From assembly GCF_003201655.1 (NCBI RefSeq), contig NZ_QJJU01000005.1:1-64000 (forward strand): a DNA stretch of 64,000 bases, read 5' to 3'. The notes beneath the pieces are model-generated. The model did not search any database and was not told the origin of the DNA. It saw nothing but the letters and a program-made list of their open reading frames with translations. The position numbers were made by a program, and so were the translations under genes. This stretch comes from Mycolicibacterium moriokaense. GTDB taxonomy: Bacteria; Actinomycetota; Actinomycetes; Mycobacteriales; Mycobacteriaceae. This document shows, piece by piece, positions 35,703 to 44,507 of the stretch. Position 1 is the first letter of the stretch. Every line of letters begins with the position of its first letter.

Positions 35703-35729
35703 TGTCACATTCCCGTCGTCCGCAGCGTC
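35703..35729 (+). promoter_or_regulatory. ECF41/SigI-type promoter of the CMD-like gene
   Basis: TGTCACA (35703-35709), 16 bases, CGTC (35726-35729): a perfect match to the ECF41 motif TGTCACA-N16-CGTC. It lies 40 bases before ATG 35770. The divergent copy at 35665-35691 is equally perfect. Confidence 0.87.
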
Positions 35730-35769
35730 CTACTGGTCACAAATCGATGCCGAATGAGGTGACAACCAA

Positions 35770-36297
35770 ATGGTCCGAATACCCGCCCATACCGTCGAGG
35801 ACGCGCCCGAATCTTCGCGTGACTTGCTGCGAGATGTCATTCAGTTCTCGCCGACTGGACGACCGCTGAACATGCATGCCCAGATGGCACACTCCCCGGC
35901 AGTGCTTGTTGCGTACACATCGCTGCGTGCAGCCACCGCCGAGCACGGCACGCTTGGTCCGGTCAGCTCCGCCCTGATGCTGGCCACCGCGGGCGCTGTC
36001 GGCAACGACTACGTCGTTCGGATCACCAGCCGGCTCGCTGGTATGGCGGGGTGGTCCAAGGAGCAAATCGAGGGTTTGCGAGCAGGAATCACATTCGGCG
36101 ACAACATGATCGACGCGTTGACTGGCGTCGTTCGCGAAGCCGCAATGAATTCCGGCAACGTAAAAGACACCACCTGGGCCGCTGCACGCGCCGCGGGTTG
36201 GAACGACGAGCAGCTAGCCGAAGCGTTCGCATACCTCGGGCTGACGGTCTTCACCGCCTACTTCCTCAACTACGCGCAAACAGAACAAGACGTCTGA
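35770..36297 (+). CDS. carboxymuconolactone decarboxylase (AhpD-like) family protein, redox Cys absent
   Basis: The 175-residue product is all-helical. PLNMHAQMAHSPAVLVAYTSL and the ALMLATAGAVGNDYVVRITSRLAGMAGWSKEQI segment align with the CMD/AhpD core. At the place where AhpD proteins have C-x2-C-x3-H this protein has N-D-Y-V-V-R-I-T, so both Cys and the His are missing and thiol peroxidase chemistry is not expected. CMD-like COE proteins are the characteristic genomic partners of ECF41 sigma factors, which fits the divergent sigI. It is driven by the promoter at 35703-35729. Confidence 0.85.
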   Translation: MVRIPAHTVEDAPESSRDLLRDVIQFSPTGRPLNMHAQMAHSPAVLVAYTSLRAATAEHGTLGPVSSALMLATAGAVGNDYVVRITSRLAGMAGWSKEQIEGLRAGITFGDNMIDALTGVVREAAMNSGNVKDTTWAAARAAGWNDEQLAEAFAYLGLTVFTAYFLNYAQTEQDV

Positions 36298-36306
36298 TTG
36301 CTCGCG

Positions 36307-36429
36307 TCAGTGACGGAGGGCCTCTTGCGCGAGCTGAACGCGTGAGGTCAGGCCGAGTTTGTTGTAGACGTGCCGTAGTTGTGACTGGACCGTGCGCGGC
36401 GAGACGAACAGTCGGGTGGCGATGTCCTT
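36307..36429 (-). pseudogene. C-terminal remnant of a LuxR-family regulator
   Basis: The minus strand encodes [18 protein letters not shown], then a further HTH helix ([12 protein letters not shown]) and [10 protein letters not shown] with stop at 36307-36309. This is the last 41 residues of a LuxR-type DNA-binding domain. Upstream of the K-D-I codons the homology ends abruptly where a plus-strand hydrolase fragment begins, so the rest of the regulator (typically hundreds of residues) is gone. Confidence 0.8.
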
Positions 36430-37097
36430 ACACCATCGACGGGCCGTCACACGGCAAGAGCGAGGCCGTCGACCGCGACTTCACGTTCGAGGAGCTAGTC
36501 GCGGCAGCCGAACAGGCGCTCGATCGCCTCGCACTCACCGAACCCGTCGACTGGGTGGGCGATGCGTGGGGCGGGCACATCGGCATTCGTCTCGCGACGG
36601 GCTCGCGCCAGCGGACCCTGACGACCATCGGCACGCCGGTGCAGGGATTCACGCTGGGGGAGAAGCTGACAAGGGGCTGGCCGCTCGTCGAGATCTACCG
36701 GTTCAAGGGGCCGAACATCTTCATCGTGAAGCAGCTGTTTGAATCGCTCCTTGGCTCGGAATCGATTGCCGCTCAACCCGAGCAAGCCGACACGATGATG
36801 GCGTCGTTCCGCGACGCCGACCGCAAAGGCATGTTCCATGCCATGAGGTCGATGATGCTTCACCGGACCGGCATCGAGGATCTGCTCGGCAGCATCAAGG
36901 TACCGACTCTGGTTATGCCCGTGCGCGACGATGTCACCGGCTGGCGCCCCGACGAGGCTCGCCGCACCTGCGCGGCCATCCCGGACTGCCGCGTCGAGGA
37001 AGTCGCAGGCACCGGCCACATCTCACCGCTACTGATCGACCGTGAACGAATCGTGCGACTGGTCACTGAGTTCTGGACGGTGTCGCAGAACGGCTAG
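36426..37097 (+). pseudogene. 5'-truncated alpha/beta hydrolase remnant
   Basis: From about 36429 the plus strand encodes [29 protein letters not shown] (Asp at the nucleophile position in the VGDAWGG elbow), VPTLVMPVRDD and the C-terminal GTGHISPLL with its His, ending at 37097. This is the C-terminal 220 residues of an alpha/beta hydrolase. Its first strands and the HG oxyanion loop are missing, and the frame upstream merely reads through the antisense of the LuxR remnant. The two remnants meet within about ten bases, which indicates a deletion or rearrangement junction. Confidence 0.75.
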
Positions 37098-37154
37098 CGA
37101 GTTCACGTAAAAATACTCAGACCGGGCGACAGCGAACGTAGTACCCTCGTCGTC

Positions 37155-37526
37155 GTGCAGACCGAATTGCGTTATGAGCGGTGGTTTCTTCCCTTCTCAG
37201 TACCGCTAGGGATGGGCCCGAAGCGAAGTGAGGTAGTGATCGACGGCAATACGCTACGGGTCAAGTTCGGCTGGGGTTTCCAGGCCGACATCCCGCTGGC
37301 ATCGATCACAAAGGCCGAGCCGAACAACGACAGAGTCACCTCATGGGGTGCGCACGGCTGGCGCGGCCGGTGGCTGGTCAATGGGTCTTCTAAGGGCATC
37401 GTGGAGCTGACCATCGACCCGCCCGCGCGGGCGTCAACCATCGGTGTGCCGATCAAGCTGCGCAGTCTCTGCGTAAGCGTCACCGACCCCGACGCGCTCA
37501 TCGCCGCCGTGGCGCCGAAAAGCTAG
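37155..37526 (+). CDS. conserved hypothetical protein
   Basis: The 123-residue product has alternating beta-type segments ([33 protein letters not shown]) and a [21 protein letters not shown] stretch, recalling small PH-like or OB-type bacterial proteins. No membrane helix or signal peptide is seen, and no function can be assigned. GTG 37155 is the start; no good SD is visible. Its TAG stop overlaps the stop of the convergent dehydrogenase gene. Confidence 0.65.
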   Translation: MQTELRYERWFLPFSVPLGMGPKRSEVVIDGNTLRVKFGWGFQADIPLASITKAEPNNDRVTSWGAHGWRGRWLVNGSSKGIVELTIDPPARASTIGVPIKLRSLCVSVTDPDALIAAVAPKS

Positions 37527-38956
37527 CCCGTGTAGGCCATTACGTGCTTGATGCGGGTGTAATCGTCGAACCCGTACATCGACAGATCCTTGCCGTGACC
37601 CGACGACTTGTAGCCGCCGTGCGGCATCTCGGCGACCAGCGGGATATGGGTGTTGATCCACACGCACCCGAAGTCCAGCGCCGCCGAAACCCGCAACGCA
37701 CGCGACACGTCGCGCGTCCACACCGATGACGCCAGGCCGTATTCGGTGCCGTTGGCCCACGCGATCGCCTCGTCCTCGTCGGAGAACGACTGCACCGTGA
37801 TCACCGGTCCGAAGATCTCCTGCTGGACCAGCCGATCGTCCTGCAACAGGCCGCCGATCACCGTCGGCTCGACATAGAAACCCTTGTCGCCCTGGCGTTG
37901 TCCGCCCGTCGCGACCTTGGCGTGCGACGGCACGTCTTCGAAGAAGCTCAGCACGCGCTCCATCTGGTTGACGTTGTTCACCGGCGGCACCCAGGCATCC
38001 TCGTCGTCGGCGGCCTTGCCGAACGTCGTCGTCGCGCCCTTGGCTTGCTCGGCAAGCGCTTCGGTCAGGTCGGCGGCCACCGATGCGCGAGCAAGCACAC
38101 GTGTCGCCGCGGTGCAGTCCTGGCCCGCATTGAAGTAGCCCGCCGTCGCGATTCCCTCTGCGGCCGAGGCGATGTCGCTGTCGTCGAAGACGATCACCGG
38201 CGCCTTGCCGCCAAGCTCGAGGTGCGTGCGTTTCAAATGCCCGCCTGCGCTCACCGCCACCGCGCGGCCCGCGGCCACCGAGCCGGTGATCGACACCATC
38301 TGCGGCGTGGGATGCGCGACGACCGCGGCACCCGTAATCCGGTCGCCGCAAACGGCATTCAGCACCCCTGGCGGAAAGTGGCGAGAAGCGATCTCTGCGA
38401 GCATCACCGTCGTCACCGGCGTGGTATCGCTTGGCTTGATCACCACGGTGTTCCCTGCGGCGATCGCCGGACAGAACTTCCAGATCGCCATCATCATCGG
38501 GTAATTCCACGGCGACACCTGCCCGCACACGCCGACCGGCTCACGGCGGATCCACGACGTGTGGTTCTCCATGTATTCACCGGCCGACTTGCCCTCCAAC
38601 ATCCTTGCCGCACCGGCGAAGAACCGGATCTGGTCGAGCATCGGAGGGATCTCTTCGGCCATGGTGACGTGGTTGGGCTTACCGGTGTTTCGGCCCTCGG
38701 CCTCAACGAGCGCCTGAGCGTTCTTCTCGACGTCGTCCGCGAAATCGAGCAGCGCCTTCTGCCGGTGCGACGGTGTGGTGCGCTTCCAGTCGGCAAATGC
38801 CTTGGCGGCGGCGGCATATGCGTTGTCGATGTCCTGCTCGTTGGAAATCGGCGCGGTGGCGTACTCCTCGCCGGTGCTCGGGTCGACCAGCGGCATGGTG
38901 GCACCGCTGACGGAGTCGACGAGCTCTCCGCCGATGAAATTCTGAACGTTGGTCAT
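37523..38956 (-). CDS. aldehyde dehydrogenase, gamma-aminobutyraldehyde dehydrogenase-like
   Basis: The 477-residue product is a class 3 ALDH-superfamily enzyme: [33 protein letters not shown], the general base in LELGGKAP (about residues 246-253) and the nucleophile Cys in FNAGQDCTA (about residue 280). The N-terminal [10 protein letters not shown] and the gabT neighbour suggest oxidation of 4-aminobutanal or a related omega-amino aldehyde, or of succinate semialdehyde. The [13 protein letters not shown] ending suits the aminobutyraldehyde group. ATG 38956 lies 16 bases after gabT. Confidence 0.88.
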   Translation of the reverse strand: MTNVQNFIGGELVDSVSGATMPLVDPSTGEEYATAPISNEQDIDNAYAAAAKAFADWKRTTPSHRQKALLDFADDVEKNAQALVEAEGRNTGKPNHVTMAEEIPPMLDQIRFFAGAARMLEGKSAGEYMENHTSWIRREPVGVCGQVSPWNYPMMMAIWKFCPAIAAGNTVVIKPSDTTPVTTVMLAEIASRHFPPGVLNAVCGDRITGAAVVAHPTPQMVSITGSVAAGRAVAVSAGGHLKRTHLELGGKAPVIVFDDSDIASAAEGIATAGYFNAGQDCTAATRVLARASVAADLTEALAEQAKGATTTFGKAADDEDAWVPPVNNVNQMERVLSFFEDVPSHAKVATGGQRQGDKGFYVEPTVIGGLLQDDRLVQQEIFGPVITVQSFSDEDEAIAWANGTEYGLASSVWTRDVSRALRVSAALDFGCVWINTHIPLVAEMPHGGYKSSGHGKDLSMYGFDDYTRIKHVMAYTG

Positions 38957-38972
38957 ATCAGCTCCTTGATCG

Positions 38973-40313
38973 TTAGAGGTCCGCGAGGACTAGCGCGAGG
39001 ACGTCGAGGCCTTCGATGAGAAGCTCGTCGCTGATGGCGAGTGGGGGCAGGAAACGCAAGACGTTGCCAAATGTCCCGCAGGACAACACGATCACGCCCG
39101 CGGCGTGGCACCGTGCGCACAGCGCCTTGGTGAGCTCGGCGTTTGGCTCGATCGTCCCGGGCTTGACCAACTCCATCGCGATCATCGCGCCGCGGCCACG
39201 GACGTCGCCGATCCGGTCGTCGTTGACCTGCAGTCTGCCCAGCCGGTCCTTCATCAGCGCCTCGATCTGCTGCGCGCGCTCCACCAGCCCGTCGGCCTCG
39301 ATTGTTTCAATGGTCGCCAGCGCCGCTGCGCATGCGACCGGGTTGCCGCCGTACGTGCCGCCGAGTCCGCTGACGTGCGGGGCGTCCATAATCTCGGCGC
39401 GGCCGGTGACCGCAGACAGCGGAAGGCCGTCGGCGATGCCCTTCGCGGTACAGATGAGGTCGGGTTCGATGCCTTCGTGTTCGCAGGCGAACATCGCTCC
39501 GGTGCGGGCGAACCCGGTCTGCACCTCGTCGGCGATGAACACCACATTGTTCTTGCGGCACCAGTCCAGCAGTGCGGGCAGGAATCCGTCGGCGGGAACG
39601 ATGAAGCCGCCCTCACCCTGAATGGGTTCGACGATCACCGCGGCAAGGTTGTCGGCGCCCACCTGCTTGTCGATGACGTCGATGGCTCGCTTGGCGGCCA
39701 GTTCGCCGTCGTTGGCGAGTTCCTTGCCGTATTCGGCGTCGCGGAAGGGATACGACAGCGGCGCGCGGTAGATCTCGGGGGCGAACGGGCCGAAGCCGTG
39801 CTTGTACGGCATCGACTTCGCGGTCAGCGCCATGGTCAGGTTCGTGCGGCCGTGGTAGGCGTGATCGAACGCCACGACCGCCTGCTTGCGCGTGTACGTC
39901 CTGGCGATCTTGATCGCGTTCTCGACGGCTTCGGACCCGGAGTTGAACAGTGCGGACCGTTTCTCGCTGCTGCCGGGCGTGAGTCGGTTGAGCTGTTCGG
40001 CGACGGCGACGTAACCCTCGTACGGCGTGATCATGAAGCACGTGTGTGTGAAGCGGGCGACCTGATCCTGGACCGAGGCTACGACGGCGGGCGATGAGTT
40101 GCCGATCGTCGTGACGGCGATGCCCGACCCCAGATCGATGAGCCGGTTGCCGTCGACGTCTTCGACGATGCCGCCGAACGCTCTGGACGCATAGACGGGC
40201 ATCGTGGTGCCGACCCCGCGTGACACCGCGAGGCTCTTTCGCTCGATCAGCTTCTTTGACAGGGGTCCGGGTAACTCGGTGGCGAGGTAGCGGCTTTGCT
40301 CGAGAGTGCTCAA
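38973..40313 (-). CDS. gabT: 4-aminobutyrate aminotransferase
   Basis: GabT transfers the amino group of GABA to 2-oxoglutarate, giving succinate semialdehyde and glutamate. The 446-residue PLP class III aminotransferase has [59 protein letters not shown] and the Schiff-base Lys in [12 protein letters not shown]. It corresponds to Rv2589, which also lies beside fadD9. TTG 40313 (STLEQSRYL) follows a perfect AGGAGG; longer upstream frames lack any SD. The aldehyde dehydrogenase follows in the same operon. Confidence 0.94.
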   Translation of the reverse strand: MSTLEQSRYLATELPGPLSKKLIERKSLAVSRGVGTTMPVYASRAFGGIVEDVDGNRLIDLGSGIAVTTIGNSSPAVVASVQDQVARFTHTCFMITPYEGYVAVAEQLNRLTPGSSEKRSALFNSGSEAVENAIKIARTYTRKQAVVAFDHAYHGRTNLTMALTAKSMPYKHGFGPFAPEIYRAPLSYPFRDAEYGKELANDGELAAKRAIDVIDKQVGADNLAAVIVEPIQGEGGFIVPADGFLPALLDWCRKNNVVFIADEVQTGFARTGAMFACEHEGIEPDLICTAKGIADGLPLSAVTGRAEIMDAPHVSGLGGTYGGNPVACAAALATIETIEADGLVERAQQIEALMKDRLGRLQVNDDRIGDVRGRGAMIAMELVKPGTIEPNAELTKALCARCHAAGVIVLSCGTFGNVLRFLPPLAISDELLIEGLDVLALVLADL

Positions 40314-40463
40314 TGAAGCCTCCTGGTGACCGGTGGGTTCGACGAATGCCGCGTTGCCGTTTGAGCCTAGTCTGAGACGCACCGATCCGATCGAAAACTT
40401 CGGCACCTCATGCCGGAACCATCGGCCGGATTGGATTGGCGCAACGGATTTCGTTGATGCGGG

Positions 40464-40874
40464 TCAGTCGCGGTCGTGATGGCATACCGCTTCGAGCATG
40501 ACGCCCCACGGGTCCAGCCAGAAGGTCGCGAAGTACGGCTGCGGATATTGAGGAAAGACCTGAGGCTCGTGGACGACATGACCGCCAGACCTCGCCGCGA
40601 GTTCGGCGACGGCGGCGTGGACGGCGTGCACCGCCGAGCGGGTCCGCACCATGAACGCCAGGTGTTGCAGGCCGGTCTGATGCCGCGAGTACCGGGACTG
40701 CTCGGCCGATGGATAGAAGAACAGGTAGGTGCCCGGCTTGCCCGCCGCAGGGCGGTACGCGAACTCGTCGTCGGCGTCGAGGAAGATCTCGAATCCGACC
40801 AGCGGCATGATCGTGCCGTAATAACGCCTCGCAGCAGCTATGTCGGGGACATTGATGCCGACGTGTCCGAGCAC
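40464..40874 (-). CDS. VOC (glyoxalase/dioxygenase) superfamily protein
   Basis: The 136-residue product has two beta-alpha-beta-beta-beta repeats of the vicinal-oxygen-chelate fold: HVGINVPDIAAARRYY at the start, GLQHLAFMVRTRSAVHAVHAAV in the middle and FATFWLDPWGVMLEAV at the end. His4, His72 and the C-terminal Glu are possible metal ligands. The substrate is unknown. It lies alone between gabT and the divergent yajC. Confidence 0.85.
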   Translation of the reverse strand: MLGHVGINVPDIAAARRYYGTIMPLVGFEIFLDADDEFAYRPAAGKPGTYLFFYPSAEQSRYSRHQTGLQHLAFMVRTRSAVHAVHAAVAELAARSGGHVVHEPQVFPQYPQPYFATFWLDPWGVMLEAVCHHDRD

Positions 40875-41014
40875 TCCGCGACGCTAACAGCAGGTCGCAG
40901 CCGACCGGGGACTCGGCCGTCGGCGGCGGCAATGGCACACTGGTCAACGACGAGGCCCCTGACCTGCGTTCTGGGTGCCTGACCACGAGACCTAAACGAA
41001 AGACAGTTGTTGCC

Positions 41015-41371
41015 ATGGATCTGGTTGTCTTCCTGCCCCTGCTCATCATTCTGGGTGCGTTCATGTTCTTCGCATCGCGACGCCAGAAGAAGGCGATGCA
41101 GGCCACCATTGACCTGCACAATTCGCTGACGATCGGTGACCGCGTGCACACCACGTCGGGCCTCCAGGGCACCATCACCGGCATCACCGACGACAACGTC
41201 GACCTGGAGATCGCGCCGGGCGTCGTCACCACATGGATGAAGCTGGCGGTCCGTGACCGCGTCGTCGACGACTTCGACGAAGACGACACCGACGTGGACG
41301 ACGATGTCAACACCCCAGAATCGACCGCCACGGAGCTCACAGAGAGCCCGAACCACAAGACTGACGGCTGA
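41015..41371 (+). CDS. yajC: preprotein translocase accessory subunit YajC
   Basis: The 118-residue product has one N-terminal membrane helix (LVVFLPLLIILGAFMFFASRRQKK), the TIGDRVHTTSGLQGTITGI core and an acidic C-terminal tail. YajC associates with SecDF at the Sec translocon. It heads yajC-secD-secF as in Rv2588c-Rv2586c. Confidence 0.95.
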   Translation: MDLVVFLPLLIILGAFMFFASRRQKKAMQATIDLHNSLTIGDRVHTTSGLQGTITGITDDNVDLEIAPGVVTTWMKLAVRDRVVDDFDEDDTDVDDDVNTPESTATELTESPNHKTDG

Positions 41372-41450
41372 CCACGCTTAGGCTGGCCCGACTGCAAGCA
41401 CGTACCCTTTGCGGTGCTGACGAACTGATCTCGAGGAGACCTGAAGAAAC

Positions 41451-43238
41451 GTGGCATCGACTGCCCCGGTGCATCCTGCCCGCTACCTGACGCTCTTTCT
41501 GGTGCTGCTGATCGGCGTCTACCTACTGGTTTTCCTGACCGGCGATAAGCAGGCCAAAGCCAAGCTCGGCATCGACCTGCAGGGCGGCACCCGGGTCACG
41601 TTGACCGCGCGAACGCCTGACGGCTCTGCACCCACCCGCGAGGCGCTCAATCAGGCGCAGCAGATCATCAGCGCCCGTGTGAACGGCCTCGGCGTTTCCG
41701 GGTCCGAGGTCATCATCGACGGCTCCAACCTGGTCATCACCGTGCCGGGCAACGACAGCAGCGAGGCCCGCAACCTGGGCCAGACGGCGCGGTTGTATAT
41801 CAGGCCGGTGATCCACGTGATTCCGGCCGAGGGTCAGGGCCAGCAGCCGCCGGGAGCGCCGCGTGCGCCGGGTGCACCGGGTGCACCGGGAGCACCGGGT
41901 GCGCCGGGTGCACCACCGGGAGCACCGCCGGGAGTCCCGCCAGGCGCGCCTGAAGGTGCCCCGCCGCCCGGCGCGGCCGTGCCACCCGCCGAGCAGGCTC
42001 CGCTGCCTGCAGAGACTCCTGCGCCGCAGCCGCGGCCGTACCCGCAGGAACCACCGCCAACTCCGGCGCCGCCTCCGCCCGCGCCCGGAGCACCACCGCC
42101 GCCGGGTAAACGGGTGCCGGAGGACAAGAAGGACCTGGCGTCTCGCATCGCCGACGAGAAGCAGCTGCGGCAGAGCGCCGATCAGCAGATCCAGATCCTG
42201 GCCCTGCAGTTCCAGGCCACCCGCTGCAACGACGAGGACGTGCTGGCAGGCAACGACGACCCGAAACTTCCGTTGGTGACCTGTTCGCAGGACCACAAAG
42301 AGGTCTATCTGCTGGACAAGTCGATCATCAGCGGTGAGCAGATCAAGGGCGCCGACTCCGGACTCGATCAGCAGCGCGGTGAGTACGTCGTCACCGTCCA
42401 GTTCAACGATGATGCGTCGCGCACCTGGGCCGACTTCACCGCGGCCAACGTCGGCACCCAGACCGCGTTCGTGCTCGACTCGCAGGTCGTCAGCGCACCG
42501 ACGATCCAGGAAGCGATTCCCGGTGGCCGCACCCAGATCACCGGCCAGTTCACCGCCGATTCGGCCCGCGAACTGGCCAACGTGCTGAAGTATGGCTCGC
42601 TGCCGCTGTCGTTCGAATCCTCGGAGGCCGAAACCGTTTCCGCGACACTCGGTTTGACGTCGCTGCGGGCCGGGCTGATCGCGGGTGCGATCGGTCTGGC
42701 ACTGGTGTTGGTGTATTCACTGCTGTATTACCGGGTGCTCGGATTGCTGACCGCACTGTCGCTGGTCGCTTCCGGCGCAATGGTTTTCGCGATCCTTGTG
42801 TTGCTCGGCAGATACATCAACTACACGCTCGACCTGGCGGGTATCGCCGGTCTGATCATCGGTATCGGCACCACAGCCGACTCGTTCGTGGTGTTCTTCG
42901 AACGCATCAAAGACGAGATACGCGAAGGGCGTTCGTTCCGCTCGGCCGTACCGCGCGGTTGGGCAAGGGCGCGTAAGACGATCCTGTCCGGCAACGCGGT
43001 CACCTTCCTTGCTGCCGCAGTGCTCTACTTCCTGGCGGTCGGCCAGGTGAAGGGCTTCGCGTTCACGCTGGGCCTGACCACGATTCTCGACGTCGTCGTG
43101 GTGTTCCTGGTGACCTGGCCGCTGGTGTATCTCGCGTCGAAGTCGCCGACGCTGGCAAAGCCGGCGTTCAACGGGCTGGGGGCGGTGCAGCAGATCGCGC
43201 GCGAACGACGAGCTGTGCACGCGACGGGACGGGGATAG
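41451..43238 (+). CDS. secD: protein translocase subunit SecD
   Basis: SecD with SecF uses the proton gradient to help pull proteins through SecYEG. The 595-residue product has TM1 at about 12-30, [14 protein letters not shown] (the signature of the periplasmic P1 base) and a Gly/Ala/Pro-rich stretch of about 90 residues (about 130-220). The rest of P1 and five C-terminal helices follow, with [30 protein letters not shown] as the conserved TM4 motif. The proline-rich insert is longer than in non-mycobacterial SecD. GTG 41451 follows GAGGAGA. secF starts 4 bases after the stop. Confidence 0.95.
   Translation: MASTAPVHPARYLTLFLVLLIGVYLLVFLTGDKQAKAKLGIDLQGGTRVTLTARTPDGSAPTREALNQAQQIISARVNGLGVSGSEVIIDGSNLVITVPGNDSSEARNLGQTARLYIRPVIHVIPAEGQGQQPPGAPRAPGAPGAPGAPGAPGAPPGAPPGVPPGAPEGAPPPGAAVPPAEQAPLPAETPAPQPRPYPQEPPPTPAPPPPAPGAPPPPGKRVPEDKKDLASRIADEKQLRQSADQQIQILALQFQATRCNDEDVLAGNDDPKLPLVTCSQDHKEVYLLDKSIISGEQIKGADSGLDQQRGEYVVTVQFNDDASRTWADFTAANVGTQTAFVLDSQVVSAPTIQEAIPGGRTQITGQFTADSARELANVLKYGSLPLSFESSEAETVSATLGLTSLRAGLIAGAIGLALVLVYSLLYYRVLGLLTALSLVASGAMVFAILVLLGRYINYTLDLAGIAGLIIGIGTTADSFVVFFERIKDEIREGRSFRSAVPRGWARARKTILSGNAVTFLAAAVLYFLAVGQVKGFAFTLGLTTILDVVVVFLVTWPLVYLASKSPTLAKPAFNGLGAVQQIARERRAVHATGRG
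41868..41912 (+). repeat. 9-base tandem repeats inside secD
   Basis: Five near-identical 9-base units of the form CCGGG(T/A)GC(A/G) encode consecutive Gly-Ala-Pro triplets. Degenerate units extend on both sides (about 41850-41945). Such tracts are prone to length change by slippage in multiples of three. Confidence 0.75.
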
Positions 43239-43242
43239 CCAG

Positions 43243-44502
43243 ATGGCAGCCAAACATTCACCCGACGTCACCGAAACCGAATCCGCCGGTGTCGAGGCGC
43301 CCGACCTGGAATCCGCGGCGTCTGATGCGCCACGGCACGGCTTCTTCGTCCGGCTCTACACCGGCACCGGGGCGTTCGAGGTCATCGGGCGCCGCAAGCT
43401 TTGGTACGGGATCAGCGGGCTGATCGTAGGGCTCGCAGTCGCCGCCATCTTGATCCGCGGCTTCACCTTCGGCATCGACTTCGACGGCGGCACCAAGGTG
43501 TCAATGCCCACCGCCGGCGAGTCGGGCACAGTCACTGTCCAGCAGGTCGAGGATGTGTTCAGCAAGACACTGGGCAAGTCTGCCGAATCCGTGGTGGTCG
43601 TCGGCAGCGGCGGCTCTGCCACCGTCCAGATTCGCTCGTCGACGCTGACGAACCCGGAAACCGAACAGCTGCGCAACGCGCTTTTCGATGCGTTCAAGCC
43701 GAAGGGCTCAGACGGCCAGCCCAGCAAGCAGGCGATCAGCGATTCGGCGGTGTCGGAGACCTGGGGCGGACAGATCACCAAGAAGGCGCTCATCGCGTTG
43801 GTCGTCTTCCTGGTGCTGGCGGCCATCTACATCACTGTCCGATACGAGCGCTATATGGCGATTTCGGCGCTGGCGACGTTGGTGTTCGATCTGGTCGTCA
43901 CCGCAGGCGTGTACGCGTTGGTCGGGTTCGAGGTCACCCCTGCGACCGTCATCGGCCTGCTGACCATCCTTGGCTTCTCGTTGTACGACACCGTCATCGT
44001 GTTCGACAAGGTCGAGGAGAACACCCACGGCTTCTCGCACACCACCCGACGCACGTTCGCCGAACAGGCGAACCTGGCGATCAACCAGACGTTCATGCGG
44101 TCGATCAACACCAGCCTGATCTCCGTGCTGCCCATCATTTCCCTGATGGTGGTCGCGGTCTGGCTGCTCGGGGTCGGGACGCTGAAGGACCTCGCCCTGG
44201 TGCAGCTGGTCGGCGTCATTGTCGGCACCTACTCGTCGATCTTCTTCGCCACCCCGCTGCTGGTGTCGCTGCGTGAGCGCACCGAACTCGTCCGTACGCA
44301 CACGCGGCGGGTGCTCAACCGGCGCAAGCCCACAAGGGCCACCGAGGTGGGGGAGGACGCCGATCCGGAGGAGGCCGTCGCCGCCGCGTCGCTGGCAGCT
44401 AAGCCGGCTCCCGATAAGCCTGCGCCCGGTGCGCGGCCCGCGCGGCCGACAGCCAGCCGGACCGGACGACCTTCGGGTAAGCGAAACACCCGGCGGCGGT
44501 AG
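43243..44502 (+). CDS. secF: protein translocase subunit SecF
   Basis: SecF is the partner of SecD. The 419-residue product has six membrane helices with GIDFDGGTKVSM after TM1 and TILGFSLYDTVIVFDKVEEN (TM4) followed by NQTFMRSINTSLISVLPI. The last 70 residues are a charged Ala/Pro/Arg tail typical of mycobacterial SecF. ATG 43243 lies 4 bases after secD. Confidence 0.95.
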   Translation: MAAKHSPDVTETESAGVEAPDLESAASDAPRHGFFVRLYTGTGAFEVIGRRKLWYGISGLIVGLAVAAILIRGFTFGIDFDGGTKVSMPTAGESGTVTVQQVEDVFSKTLGKSAESVVVVGSGGSATVQIRSSTLTNPETEQLRNALFDAFKPKGSDGQPSKQAISDSAVSETWGGQITKKALIALVVFLVLAAIYITVRYERYMAISALATLVFDLVVTAGVYALVGFEVTPATVIGLLTILGFSLYDTVIVFDKVEENTHGFSHTTRRTFAEQANLAINQTFMRSINTSLISVLPIISLMVVAVWLLGVGTLKDLALVQLVGVIVGTYSSIFFATPLLVSLRERTELVRTHTRRVLNRRKPTRATEVGEDADPEEAVAAASLAAKPAPDKPAPGARPARPTASRTGRPSGKRNTRRR

Positions 44503-44507
44503 GGCCG

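Noticed and set aside
36051..37097. 348-codon plus-strand frame as an intact hydrolase gene
   Set aside because: Its first 125 codons are antisense to the CMD-gene tail and the LuxR remnant; hydrolase homology begins only near 36429.
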